Shown here: piece after piece, positions 1-6,568 of the stretch | How positions within the stretch are numbered: the first letter of the stretch is position 1 | Layout of the letters: every line of letters begins with the position of its first letter | Origin: Chloroflexota bacterium | GTDB taxonomy: Bacteria; Chloroflexota; UBA6077; JACCZL01 | DNA length: 20,181 nucleotides | Direction of reading: 5' to 3' | NCBI GenBank assembly: GCA_013695975.1 | Contig: JACCZL010000682.1 | Location: 1-20,181, forward strand | Translations under genes and position numbers: made by a program | The notes under the pieces: generated by a model | The model's database searches: none | The model's input: the letters and a program-made list of their open reading frames with translations, nothing else | What the model was told of the DNA's origin: nothing

Positions 1-115
1 TCAGGACGCTCACCCTGTGTCCCCGTCCGGCTAGGGCCTCTGCGAGGCGCTGCACGTACACCGTTAGGCCGGACAGGTGAGGGCGGTAGTAGGTCAGGGC
101 GAAGAGGATCTTCAT
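1..115 (-). CDS. Glycosyltransferase family 4, N-terminal fragment (cut by window edge)
   Basis: Read on the minus strand, an ATG at 115 opens a frame that runs off the window after 38 codons. It begins MKILFALTYYRPHLSG, followed by VYVQRLAEAL and RGHRVSVL. A short beta strand, a Tyr/Pro-rich turn with SGLTVYV, a helix ending in LA-ALA-RGH and then V-VL is the usual N-terminus of GT-B family-4 glycosyltransferases, which transfer sugars from nucleotide-sugar donors at the inner face of the membrane. The start overlaps the stop of the upstream epimerase gene by four bases (ATGA), so the two are probably translationally coupled in one surface-polysaccharide operon. The sugar and acceptor cannot be told from so little sequence. 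Confidence 0.75.
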   Translation of the reverse strand, partial: MKILFALTYYRPHLSGLTVYVQRLAEALAGRGHRVSVL

Positions 116-1140
116 CCCCGGAACAGCTCGCGATTGTCGCGCACCCAGGCGATCAGTCGCCCGATCCCCTCACGCACAGCCGTCCGCGGCCGCCAGCCCA
201 GGTCGCGGTCCGCCTTGCGAACGTCGGAGACGTACACGGGCTGATCGCCCGGGCGCCACGCGCCGTAGCTCGCCTCGATCGGGCGGTCGAGAAGCTCCTG
301 CAGAACCGAGCCGAACTCGGTCCAGACGCTGAGGGTGTTTTCCGGACCGCCGCCGACGTTGTAGACCTGGCCCGCGGATCGCTCGATGCCGTCGACCGCT
401 GCCTGGTAGGCGTCGAGCAAGTCCTCGACATACAACAGGTCGCGCACCTGCTTGCCGTCGCCATAGATGGTGATCGGCCGACCAAGCGTGGCAGCGATCA
501 CGAACCAGGCGACCCAGCCCTGGTCTTCGACGCCGAACTGGCGCGGGCCATAGATGCAGCTCTGACGGAGGACGACCGTCCGCAGGCCGTAGATGCGGTG
601 GTAGTCGCGGACGTACTGGTCCCCCGCGCCCTTGGAGCAGCCATAAGGCGAGTGGAAGTCGAGTGGCTGCGCCTCCGAGATGCCGTGCGGGAGGAAAGGG
701 TGGCGATAGCGGGTCGACTCCTCGACCACCTCCAGCGTCTCGAGCTTCCCGTACACCTTGTTGGTGCTGCTGTACAGGAGGATCGGATCGGCGCCGACGG
801 TCCGCGCCGCCTCCAGGACGTTGAAGGTCCCAAGGGCGTTGTCCTCGAAATCGCCACGCGGATCGACAATAGACGTCGTGACCGCGACCTGCCCGGCCAG
901 GTGATAGACGAGCTCCGCGCCGTCCATCGCTCGACGAAGGGCGTCGAAGTCGGTCAGGTCCGCGCGGACCAGGCGGAAGCTCCTCGGGCCGTGCACGTCG
1001 CGCAGCCAGTCGACGTTCCTCGAGCCGCCGCGACGGGTCAGGCTGTCGAGGATCGTGACGTCCTGACCTTCGCTGAGCAGCCGGTTGGCAAGGTTCGCCC
1101 CGATGAAACCGGCCCCGCCCGTGATCAGTACATTCGCCAC
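112..1140 (-). CDS. NAD-dependent epimerase/dehydratase, CDP-paratose 2-epimerase-like
   Basis: This is a 342-residue extended short-chain dehydrogenase/reductase. The NAD-binding GGAGFIG lies at residues 8-14, the LAGQVAV segment follows strand 4, the active-site Ser/Thr region is YSSTNKVYG, and the catalytic YxxxK is in SPYGCSKG. The pairing of SSTNKVYG with PLDFHSPYGCSKG, and RQSCIYGPRQFG later, is typical of CDP-paratose/tyvelose 2-epimerases (TyvE-like); other nucleotide-sugar epimerases are possible. Such enzymes act in the cytoplasm on nucleotide sugars used for surface glycans. The start is GTG at 1140: an in-frame TGA lies directly before it and the Rossmann strand begins three codons later. 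No strong Shine-Dalgarno sequence is visible. The glycosyltransferase downstream overlaps it by four bases, which supports a joint glycan role. The substrate assignment is by motif resemblance only. Confidence 0.88.
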   Translation of the reverse strand: MANVLITGGAGFIGANLANRLLSEGQDVTILDSLTRRGGSRNVDWLRDVHGPRSFRLVRADLTDFDALRRAMDGAELVYHLAGQVAVTTSIVDPRGDFEDNALGTFNVLEAARTVGADPILLYSSTNKVYGKLETLEVVEESTRYRHPFLPHGISEAQPLDFHSPYGCSKGAGDQYVRDYHRIYGLRTVVLRQSCIYGPRQFGVEDQGWVAWFVIAATLGRPITIYGDGKQVRDLLYVEDLLDAYQAAVDGIERSAGQVYNVGGGPENTLSVWTEFGSVLQELLDRPIEASYGAWRPGDQPVYVSDVRKADRDLGWRPRTAVREGIGRLIAWVRDNRELFRG

Positions 1141-1209
1141 TCAGGATGCTCGGCGCGAGTTCGGTCGCCCTGCTTGGCCCGATCGAGAGGCAGCCAGGTG
1201 CATCGTTGA

Positions 1210-2760
1210 TCAGCCTCCATTCAGGACCGTGAACGTGAGAAAGTCCTTGCCCGGTACTCCGGATCGATGCAGTCGTTCGATCGCCGCTGGGTAGCTCGCT
1301 CGGAGGATCGCCCTGCCTTCCTCGTCACTCGGGTGGACGAGGTACAGGCGCGTCCCGCCCTGCGCCGCGTGCGCGCCGATCTCCCGACCCTTGTCCCTGA
1401 CAACCTGGTCCCAGTCGGGCTGCCCGAGTGCGAAGGCCAAACTCCGGTTGTCGAACCAGTGCGGCCAGAGGAGTGTGTGGACGTCGCGCATCGTCCCGAT
1501 GCCGATCACAAAGGGCCGGACCGCGTCCGCGATCTCGGCCGTGTTGGGCGCCGAACGACGGTAGTTATCCGCGTAGGTGAAGAAGTATCGCTGGAAGTTC
1601 GCCTGGCCGGCCGCGAGGAACAGCATCGCCACCATTGTCCCCGTGACGACGACGCTCGCGGGACCTGGCGACCCGGTCCGCGCGGCCCGCCAGAGCAGTC
1701 CGACCGGCAGCGCCGCGACGAGGAAGACGATCGGGAGCGCCGTCACACTCTGGTTGGCGTTCGGGTTCTCGTTCGGGAAAGCGAAGCTGGCCCAGGTCGG
1801 GGCGAGCAGCATCACGAGCGACAAGAGGAGAACCGCGGCCTGCAACGAACGTCGGGCGACCAACGCGTAGACGAGCCAGGCGGCGCCGAGCGCGAACAGG
1901 GCGCCGGTGACCGGGTCGAGCACCGGCAGCAGGGGCGCTACAATCGTCCATCCCACGTCTCCGCGCCAATTGAACATCAGCAGGGCTTTCACGACGCTGG
2001 CCGCTACGTCGGCGATCCCGAACGGGGCGCCGCTCGATTCGCCGACCAAACGCGACGCCGTTCGCATCCAGAACATCGACGGATTGTCCAGCATGTAGTG
2101 GATGAGTGGGACCAGGAGGAGCGCGACGCCGAGGCTGACCGCTAGCCCGCGGGCGAGGTGCAGGGCGGTCTGCCACCGCGGTCGCGGTTGCCAGAGCAGC
2201 CAGAGCCCTCCGAGCGCCAGGATCAATGGCGGAACGATCCGAGCCAGGCCGATTACCACCAGCAGGCCGATCGTCTCGAGTCGTAGGTGAACCGAGATGC
2301 CCTCGCGCACCGCCCGGCACAGTTGTCGCGGGATGCGCCACTCTGCCAGCCCCGGTCCTGGCAGGACGGCCGCGGCGAACATCAGCAGCGAGGCGGTCCA
2401 GAAGAAGAGGTTCGCTCGCGTAAATGTGTTGGAGGCGAACGTTTGGTAGGTGATGAGCGCCGCAACCGCGCTCCCCGGCAGCAGCCATCCGGCTCCCCTA
2501 ACCAGGGGCAGATCGATGGGCACGCGGCCTCGCGCCACGACGGGCGATTCGTTCGGCGCGACCAGGGCTCGCGCCGACCCGACGAACAACACGACCGCGA
2601 GGCCGTAAACGAGCAGGCCGTCCAGCGGGTACCGCCGGTCGAGGAGCAGATGCTGTGCGATCACCGCCAAGCCGACGCCGCTGAGAGCCCCAAGGAAATG
2701 CGCACCTGGGATGCTCTGCGCCAGGGTGGCGACTTCACTCGGCCGTGCCGCTGTGGCCAT
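1210..2760 (-). CDS. Polytopic GT-C (GT39/PMT-like) membrane protein, apparently lacking its catalytic middle
   Basis: About 516 residues with many hydrophobic segments (near 22-41, 50-67, 92-110, 117-137, 164-192, 205-225 and several to about 390; numbering from the ATG at 2766) and a soluble C-terminal domain of about 120 residues. The architecture resembles lipid-linked-sugar glycosyltransferases of the GT39 type, which act at the outer face of the membrane. That family carries an acidic Asp/Asp-Glu motif in the first outside loop after the core's first membrane helix. Here the helix LETIGLLVVIGLARIV runs directly into PPLILALGGLWLLW, a later-helix type sequence, and no such loop is present. 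The frame is open, so this looks like an in-frame internal loss rather than a frameshift. Two in-frame ATGs exist, at 2766 and 2760; an AGGG about 7 bases upstream favours 2760. The gap of 69 bases to the epimerase gene shows nothing clear. Confidence 0.7.
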   Translation of the reverse strand: MATAARPSEVATLAQSIPGAHFLGALSGVGLAVIAQHLLLDRRYPLDGLLVYGLAVVLFVGSARALVAPNESPVVARGRVPIDLPLVRGAGWLLPGSAVAALITYQTFASNTFTRANLFFWTASLLMFAAAVLPGPGLAEWRIPRQLCRAVREGISVHLRLETIGLLVVIGLARIVPPLILALGGLWLLWQPRPRWQTALHLARGLAVSLGVALLLVPLIHYMLDNPSMFWMRTASRLVGESSGAPFGIADVAASVVKALLMFNWRGDVGWTIVAPLLPVLDPVTGALFALGAAWLVYALVARRSLQAAVLLLSLVMLLAPTWASFAFPNENPNANQSVTALPIVFLVAALPVGLLWRAARTGSPGPASVVVTGTMVAMLFLAAGQANFQRYFFTYADNYRRSAPNTAEIADAVRPFVIGIGTMRDVHTLLWPHWFDNRSLAFALGQPDWDQVVRDKGREIGAHAAQGGTRLYLVHPSDEEGRAILRASYPAAIERLHRSGVPGKDFLTFTVLNGG

Positions 2761-2968
2761 GGTCATTCCCTACCCATGCCCGCGGTTGAACGGCCGGGGC
2801 GAACATCCAGGTCCAAGGGGCGTGGTAGCCGGACGCCCACGACTCCGCCGCTGCAGGGACCGCTCGGTCCCCTTCGCCGGTGCGGCGCCTGCCGTTCGCA
2901 TCTCGCGGTATTGTTGCACACCGATTCCGTGCAGGTACAAACTCATCGTCCGGCAGTCCCGAGCCCCG

Positions 2969-2977
2969 TGCTATGAT
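2969..2977 (+). promoter_or_regulatory. Possible extended -10 promoter for the 3054 gene pair
   Basis: The gene-free stretch between the divergent genes (2767-3053) contains TGCTATGAT, an extended -10 element with five of six bases matching TATAAT. No good -35 box lies 17 bases upstream, as is tolerated for extended -10 promoters. Transcription would begin near 2984, giving a leader of about 70 bases before the TTG start at 3054. I found no convincing promoter for the leftward gene in this interval, and nothing else beyond a weak 5-bp TGCAC/GTGCA inverted repeat around 2914-2932. Confidence 0.4.
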
Positions 2978-3053
2978 CCGAGGCGCCCAGCCGTCCGCTC
3001 CCGGTGGCGCTGACCTGGAGCGTCGTACAGCATAGTTAGGGAGGCTCGACTCT

Positions 3054-3365
3054 TTGGAAGATCTGCGTTACGATCGCCTCTGCCGCACGGCGCATTCTGA
3101 GTCGTACTTGCTCAGCCAGAGCGAGGAGTCGGTCGGCAGGGTCGACCTGCACTTCACCACTAGCGTCGTCCACGGCGTGATCGTCGTGGAGCGCGACCTT
3201 GACGAGGAGGCGGTCACGAGCTTGATCGAGCGGATCGACGAAGACCTGGTGTTGAGCGCGGACGTGCCGCGCGACGACTTCATCGTTTCGGTCTATCAAG
3301 GCCGGGAGGTTGGTGTGTACAACGATTTCGGCCCAGACGACGAGGTCGACGGAGAGGATCTGTGA
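3054..3365 (+). CDS. Small acidic conserved-looking protein, unknown function
   Basis: A 103-residue acidic protein that I do not recognise. The TTG start at 3054 follows an AGGGAGG at 3038-3044 with 9-base spacing, which is a strong reason to accept both the gene and the start. The sequence has an alternating hydrophobic pattern (VDLHFTTSVVHGVIVVE), then an acidic helix (DLDEEAVTSLIERIDEDL), then FIVSVYQGREVGVYND and an acidic tail, fitting a compact alpha/beta fold. There is no signal peptide, membrane segment or cysteine cluster, so it is likely cytoplasmic. Its stop overlaps the GTG start of the substrate-binding lipoprotein (GTGA), so the two are probably co-translated, but no functional link can be read from the sequence. 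Confidence 0.8.
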   Translation: MEDLRYDRLCRTAHSESYLLSQSEESVGRVDLHFTTSVVHGVIVVERDLDEEAVTSLIERIDEDLVLSADVPRDDFIVSVYQGREVGVYNDFGPDDEVDGEDL

Positions 3366-5086
3366 ACGCCGACCGAGTGCATCCGGAGCTGGGGCCGCGG
3401 GTCGCCGCTCGCCTGATCACGCTGATCCTCCTCATCCTCCCGATCGCGGCCGCTTGCGGAACTCAGCCACCCGTTCCAGCACCGGCTGGAACGCAGTCGA
3501 CCAAGCCGTCCAGGTCGGCCGCGGCCGACGCAGCCAAGGCCGTGGCCGAGGCGTCAGCCGGGGCGTTCGTCATCGCCGACGCGAAGCCGCTCTCGAGGAC
3601 CGTGCATCCCTATCCGACCGCCAGTAGCTACGGTGAGAGCTGGTCCCAAGCTGCACGACTGATCTGGGGCGCTGGCCTGCTCGACCTCGACGCCAACACG
3701 CTCGAGTACATCCCGTATCTCGCCTCCGAGTGGAATATCTCGGATGACGGCAAGACCGTCACGTTCAAGCTGCGCGACGGCCTCAAGTGGAGCGACGGCC
3801 AACCGCTGACTGTCGACGACTTCCTCTTCGCCTGGCAGAACGCCGCGAAGGAGGAGAACGATTTTGCCGAGCTTGACGCGCTGGGGCAGATCGAATCGTA
3901 CACGTCGCCTGGCCCCGGCTCGATCGTCGTCAAGCTAGACGAGACGCTCGCGCGTGACATCGCGCTGGCCGTCGCCAATACGATCGTGCCGGTACCACGC
4001 CACGTCTGGTCCGGCAAGCCCTGGAACGACCCGGTGGTGAACCCGGAGATCTCGAAACCAACCGTCGTCAGTGGGCCGTACGTCCCGAAGGAATGGAACG
4101 CTACCGAAGGCGCCGTCCTCGAGCGCAACCCGAGCTGGTTCAAGGGGCAGCCGAGTCTCGAACGGGTCGTCTTGCGACCGATCCAGCCGCCGAGCGCGGC
4201 GGTCGACGTGGTACGCGGCAACCAGGCCCACTGGGCGCCAACAATTCAGCCCTCCCAGTACGCGGACGCCAGGCAGGATCCTAACCTGAACCTGTACGAG
4301 TGGTCGGCCGCCAACGGCGTCTACCGAGTGCTCGAGTTCAACCTCACACGGGAGCCGCTCAAGGACAAGCGACTGCGAGAAGCGCTCTCCCGAGCGGTTA
4401 ATCGCCAGGAGGCCATGCAGGTCGCCGAGAGCACGCCGGGTGATCTCCAGTACACGTTCCTGAGCCCGGGCAATACGCGCTGGCACAACGCGAACGTCGA
4501 GAAGTATGAGTTCAGCCTCGATCGAGCGAGAACACTCTTGCAGGAGGCGGGCTACCGACGGGAGGGAGATCGGCTGCTGGACCCGCGGGGGCAGGCGCTG
4601 GAGCTGCAGCTACTCTATCCATCGAGTAGCGGCCCGCGGGCCAGGCTCGCCACCTACCTTCAGCAGCAGTACCGGCAGCTCGGCGTCGAGCTCGAAACCA
4701 AAGGGCTCGAAACCAACGCCTACTTCGACGAGGTCACCAAAGGCAACTTCGATCTCTCGCTCGGCACTTGGGGGGGCGGGAGTATTGATCCTGACCTCGC
4801 CGCCAAGGGGCAGCTTGTCAGCGGCGGTCCGCAAAACGTGACCGGATTCAGTAGTGAGCGCGTCGATAACCTGTTCAGGCAGGCCGCCTCCGAGCTCGAC
4901 CCGATCAAGCGTAAGGCTCTGTACGACGAGCTTCAGCGCCTGGTGAGCGACGAGCTCCCTTCCCTCTACCTCTACGTCGTCCGATCGTTCAGTCCGATGT
5001 CGAAGAGCGTGGCTGGGGTCCAGCCCAACAAGCTGGAGGCGCTCGACCTGAACGACGCCCTCACCCGCTGGTCGCACGCGCGCTAG
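3362..5086 (+). CDS. ABC transporter substrate-binding lipoprotein, family 5 (peptide/oligosaccharide type)
   Basis: A 574-residue extracytoplasmic solute-binding protein of the SBP_bac_5 (OppA/DppA) family, within that family's usual size. It starts with a signal peptide (Arg-containing N-region, then LITLILLILPIAAAC) whose Cys32 is the likely lipidation site; the lipobox is slightly unusual, with Ala rather than Leu at -3. Next comes a Pro/Ala-rich linker. Family landmarks are the N-terminal YIPYLASEWNISDDGKTVTFKLRDGLKWSDG, then TVDDFLFAWQN, then LREALSRAVNR, and near the C-terminus YDELQRLVSDELPSLYLY. Such proteins are anchored outside the membrane and feed ligands to a permease. No permease or ATPase gene is adjacent, so the partner must be elsewhere or it acts alone. 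The GTG start overlaps the upstream stop by four bases. Ligand unknown. Confidence 0.93.
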   Translation: MNADRVHPELGPRVAARLITLILLILPIAAACGTQPPVPAPAGTQSTKPSRSAAADAAKAVAEASAGAFVIADAKPLSRTVHPYPTASSYGESWSQAARLIWGAGLLDLDANTLEYIPYLASEWNISDDGKTVTFKLRDGLKWSDGQPLTVDDFLFAWQNAAKEENDFAELDALGQIESYTSPGPGSIVVKLDETLARDIALAVANTIVPVPRHVWSGKPWNDPVVNPEISKPTVVSGPYVPKEWNATEGAVLERNPSWFKGQPSLERVVLRPIQPPSAAVDVVRGNQAHWAPTIQPSQYADARQDPNLNLYEWSAANGVYRVLEFNLTREPLKDKRLREALSRAVNRQEAMQVAESTPGDLQYTFLSPGNTRWHNANVEKYEFSLDRARTLLQEAGYRREGDRLLDPRGQALELQLLYPSSSGPRARLATYLQQQYRQLGVELETKGLETNAYFDEVTKGNFDLSLGTWGGGSIDPDLAAKGQLVSGGPQNVTGFSSERVDNLFRQAASELDPIKRKALYDELQRLVSDELPSLYLYVVRSFSPMSKSVAGVQPNKLEALDLNDALTRWSHAR

Positions 5087-5105
5087 GCGCGAAACGCGGC
5101 ACACT

Positions 5106-5134
5106 TTGACAGTCGGCTGAGGCACTCGTATACT
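5106..5134 (+). promoter_or_regulatory. Sigma-70-type promoter of the trpS-trp-scpA operon
   Basis: TTGACA at 5106-5111 and TATACT at 5129-5134 are separated by exactly 17 bases. The -35 is a perfect consensus match and the -10 matches five of six. The predicted start, about 7 bases downstream near 5140, falls at the 5' foot of T-box Stem I (GCAACT), so promoter and riboswitch fit each other. The lipoprotein gene ends only 20 bases before the -35 box, and no convincing terminator lies between them. Confidence 0.85.
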
Positions 5135-5139
5135 CTGCG

Positions 5140-5432
5140 GCAACTGCATATCAAGCGACTGTGAACGGGACGAGTAACGGGACGGTCCCGCCCAGCGAGC
5201 CGGGTTTGGTGGAAGCCGGTGCATGGGCCCCCCGCGAATGGCCCCGGGAGTTGCAGCCTGAACGGCGCACATGACGTCCAGTAGGGTGGGCCGGATTCAC
5301 CCCCGTTAGCACGGTGAGGAGCGTGGTCACCGGCGTGACTGTGTTCCTAATGAGGGCCGCCCGATTAACGCGGAGCCGGCCGAAGCAGGGTGGCACCACG
5401 AGAGCCCCTCGTCCCTGAACGGATGGGGGGCT
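5140..5432 (+). promoter_or_regulatory. T-box riboswitch specific for tRNA-Trp
   Basis: All main T-box parts can be located. Stem I is closed by GCAACT (5140-5145) pairing with AGTTGC (5249-5254). The loop-E element of the specifier loop is AGTA at 5173-5176 facing GAA at 5236-5238, and the next three bases, TGG at 5239-5241, are the specifier, matching the Trp codon. The Stem I tip shows GAGCCGG and GGTGGAAGCCGG around 5197-5219. After Stem II/III hairpins comes the conserved T-box AGGGTGGCACCACG at 5387-5400. Its bulge TGGC would pair with GCCA, the end of a tRNA with discriminator G, which is what bacterial tRNA-Trp has. An alternative strong hairpin follows at 5403-5432. Known behaviour of the class: uncharged cognate tRNA stabilises the antiterminator and switches the genes on. 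The leader ends 37 bases before the trpS start. Confidence 0.94.
5403..5432 (+). terminator. T-box terminator (or sequestering) hairpin
   Basis: AGCCCCTCGTCC (5403-5414) pairs along 12 positions, with two G-U pairs, with GGATGGGGGGCT (5421-5432) around a six-base loop CTGAAC. It begins right after the T-box bulge sequence, as T-box terminators do. It is followed by TCTGCGTCGC rather than a run of T, so it is not a textbook intrinsic terminator. Confidence 0.75.
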
Positions 5433-5469
5433 TCTGCGTCGCTGGAGGCGAGGCCGGAGGAGCGCGAAC

Positions 5470-6480
5470 ATGCAGGCACAGGGGCGCCTACTGACGGGGG
5501 ACCGTCCCACCGGTAAGCTGCATCTCGGTCACTACGTCGGGTCGCTCGCGAACCGAGTGCGGCTGCAGGACGACTACACGTGCTACTTCCTGGTTGCGGA
5601 TTACCATGTCCTGACCACCGCCTACGAAAATCCGGCCGGGATCGGCGAGAACGTCCGCGAGCTCGTCCTGGACTATCTCAGTGTGGGGATCGATCCGGAA
5701 CGGAGCACGATCTACCTCCAGTCGCTTACGCCGGCGGTAAGCGAGCTGGCATTGATCCTCGGTATGCTGATCTCAGTCCCACGCCTCCAGCGGGTGCCCA
5801 CGCTGAAGGAGGTGGTCCGCGATCTTCAGCTCGACACGGCATCGTACGGACTGCTAGGTTACCCCGTGCTCCAGGCCGCCGACATCATGATGGTGCGTGC
5901 TCACATCGTGCCAGTCGGCAGAGATCAGGCATCGCACCTGGAGGTCACGCGCGAGCTGGCTCGCCGCTTCAACGAGCTGTACGGTCAGGTGTTCCCGATT
6001 CCCGAAACGCTGATCGGTGAGGTTCCGACGCTAGTCGGGCTCGATGGGCGGGCCAAAATGAGCAAGAGCCTCGGCAATGCGATCACGCTCTCCGAAGAGC
6101 CCGAGGATCTGCGCCGCAAGGTTATGGGCATGTACACCGACCCGACTCGCCTCCGCGCCACCGACCCGGGACACGTGGAGGGCAACCCGGTCTTCCAATA
6201 TCACGATGCGTTCAACACCGATACAGCCGAAGTGGAGGAGCTCAAGGAGCGTTATCGCGGCGGCCGGGTGGGCGACGTCGAGGTCAAGCGACGGCTGATC
6301 GACGCACTCGAGCGCTTCCTGGCGCCGATCCGCGAACGTCGGGCCGCGGTTGCCGCGCGCGCTGGCCTGGTCGAGGAGATCATCGCCGATGGGAGTCGGA
6401 CAGCGCGACGTGAGGCGGCGGAGACGCTGCGACTCGCTCGCGAGGCGATGGGGCTGACCTACTTCGCTGAACGGCAATGA
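5470..6480 (+). CDS. trpS: Tryptophanyl-tRNA synthetase
   Basis: A class I aminoacyl-tRNA synthetase of 336 residues, the normal bacterial TrpRS length. The HIGH-type signature is TGKLHLGHYVGS (HLGH at residues 18-21), followed by DYHVLTT, QAADIMM and GRDQ (150-153), and the KMSKS loop AKMSKSLGN at 196-200. It charges tRNA-Trp with tryptophan in the cytoplasm. The ATG at 5470 is preceded by GGAGGAG at 5456-5462 with 7-base spacing. It is the first gene after the Trp T-box, so low charging of tRNA-Trp should induce it. An 88-base gap separates it from trpD. Placing the synthetase at the head of the biosynthetic genes puts both ways of restoring Trp-tRNA under one switch. Confidence 0.97.
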   Translation: MQAQGRLLTGDRPTGKLHLGHYVGSLANRVRLQDDYTCYFLVADYHVLTTAYENPAGIGENVRELVLDYLSVGIDPERSTIYLQSLTPAVSELALILGMLISVPRLQRVPTLKEVVRDLQLDTASYGLLGYPVLQAADIMMVRAHIVPVGRDQASHLEVTRELARRFNELYGQVFPIPETLIGEVPTLVGLDGRAKMSKSLGNAITLSEEPEDLRRKVMGMYTDPTRLRATDPGHVEGNPVFQYHDAFNTDTAEVEELKERYRGGRVGDVEVKRRLIDALERFLAPIRERRAAVAARAGLVEEIIADGSRTARREAAETLRLAREAMGLTYFAERQ

Positions 6481-6568
6481 GCCATGCTACTTCGATTCGG
6501 GAGCGATCCAGGCGTTTGTCCGTGCCACGCGGCTTCGGAAAGGAACAAGGCGCGATGAGGCAGTCGAG

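Noticed and set aside
1141..1209. Gap between the GT39-like and epimerase genes as a promoter or RNA site
   Set aside because: No -10/-35 pair, hairpin or conserved motif could be seen.
2914..2932. TGCAC/GTGCA inverted repeat as an operator between the divergent genes
   Set aside because: Five base pairs with a long spacer is expected by chance; no regulator gene nearby.
5082..5099. Small CGCG-rich hairpin after the lipoprotein gene as a terminator
   Set aside because: Only about four base pairs with a three-base loop and no T-run; too weak to call.
6484..6558. 24-residue frame between trpS and trpD
   Set aside because: No Shine-Dalgarno at a proper distance, odd composition and no recognisable motif; chance frame.
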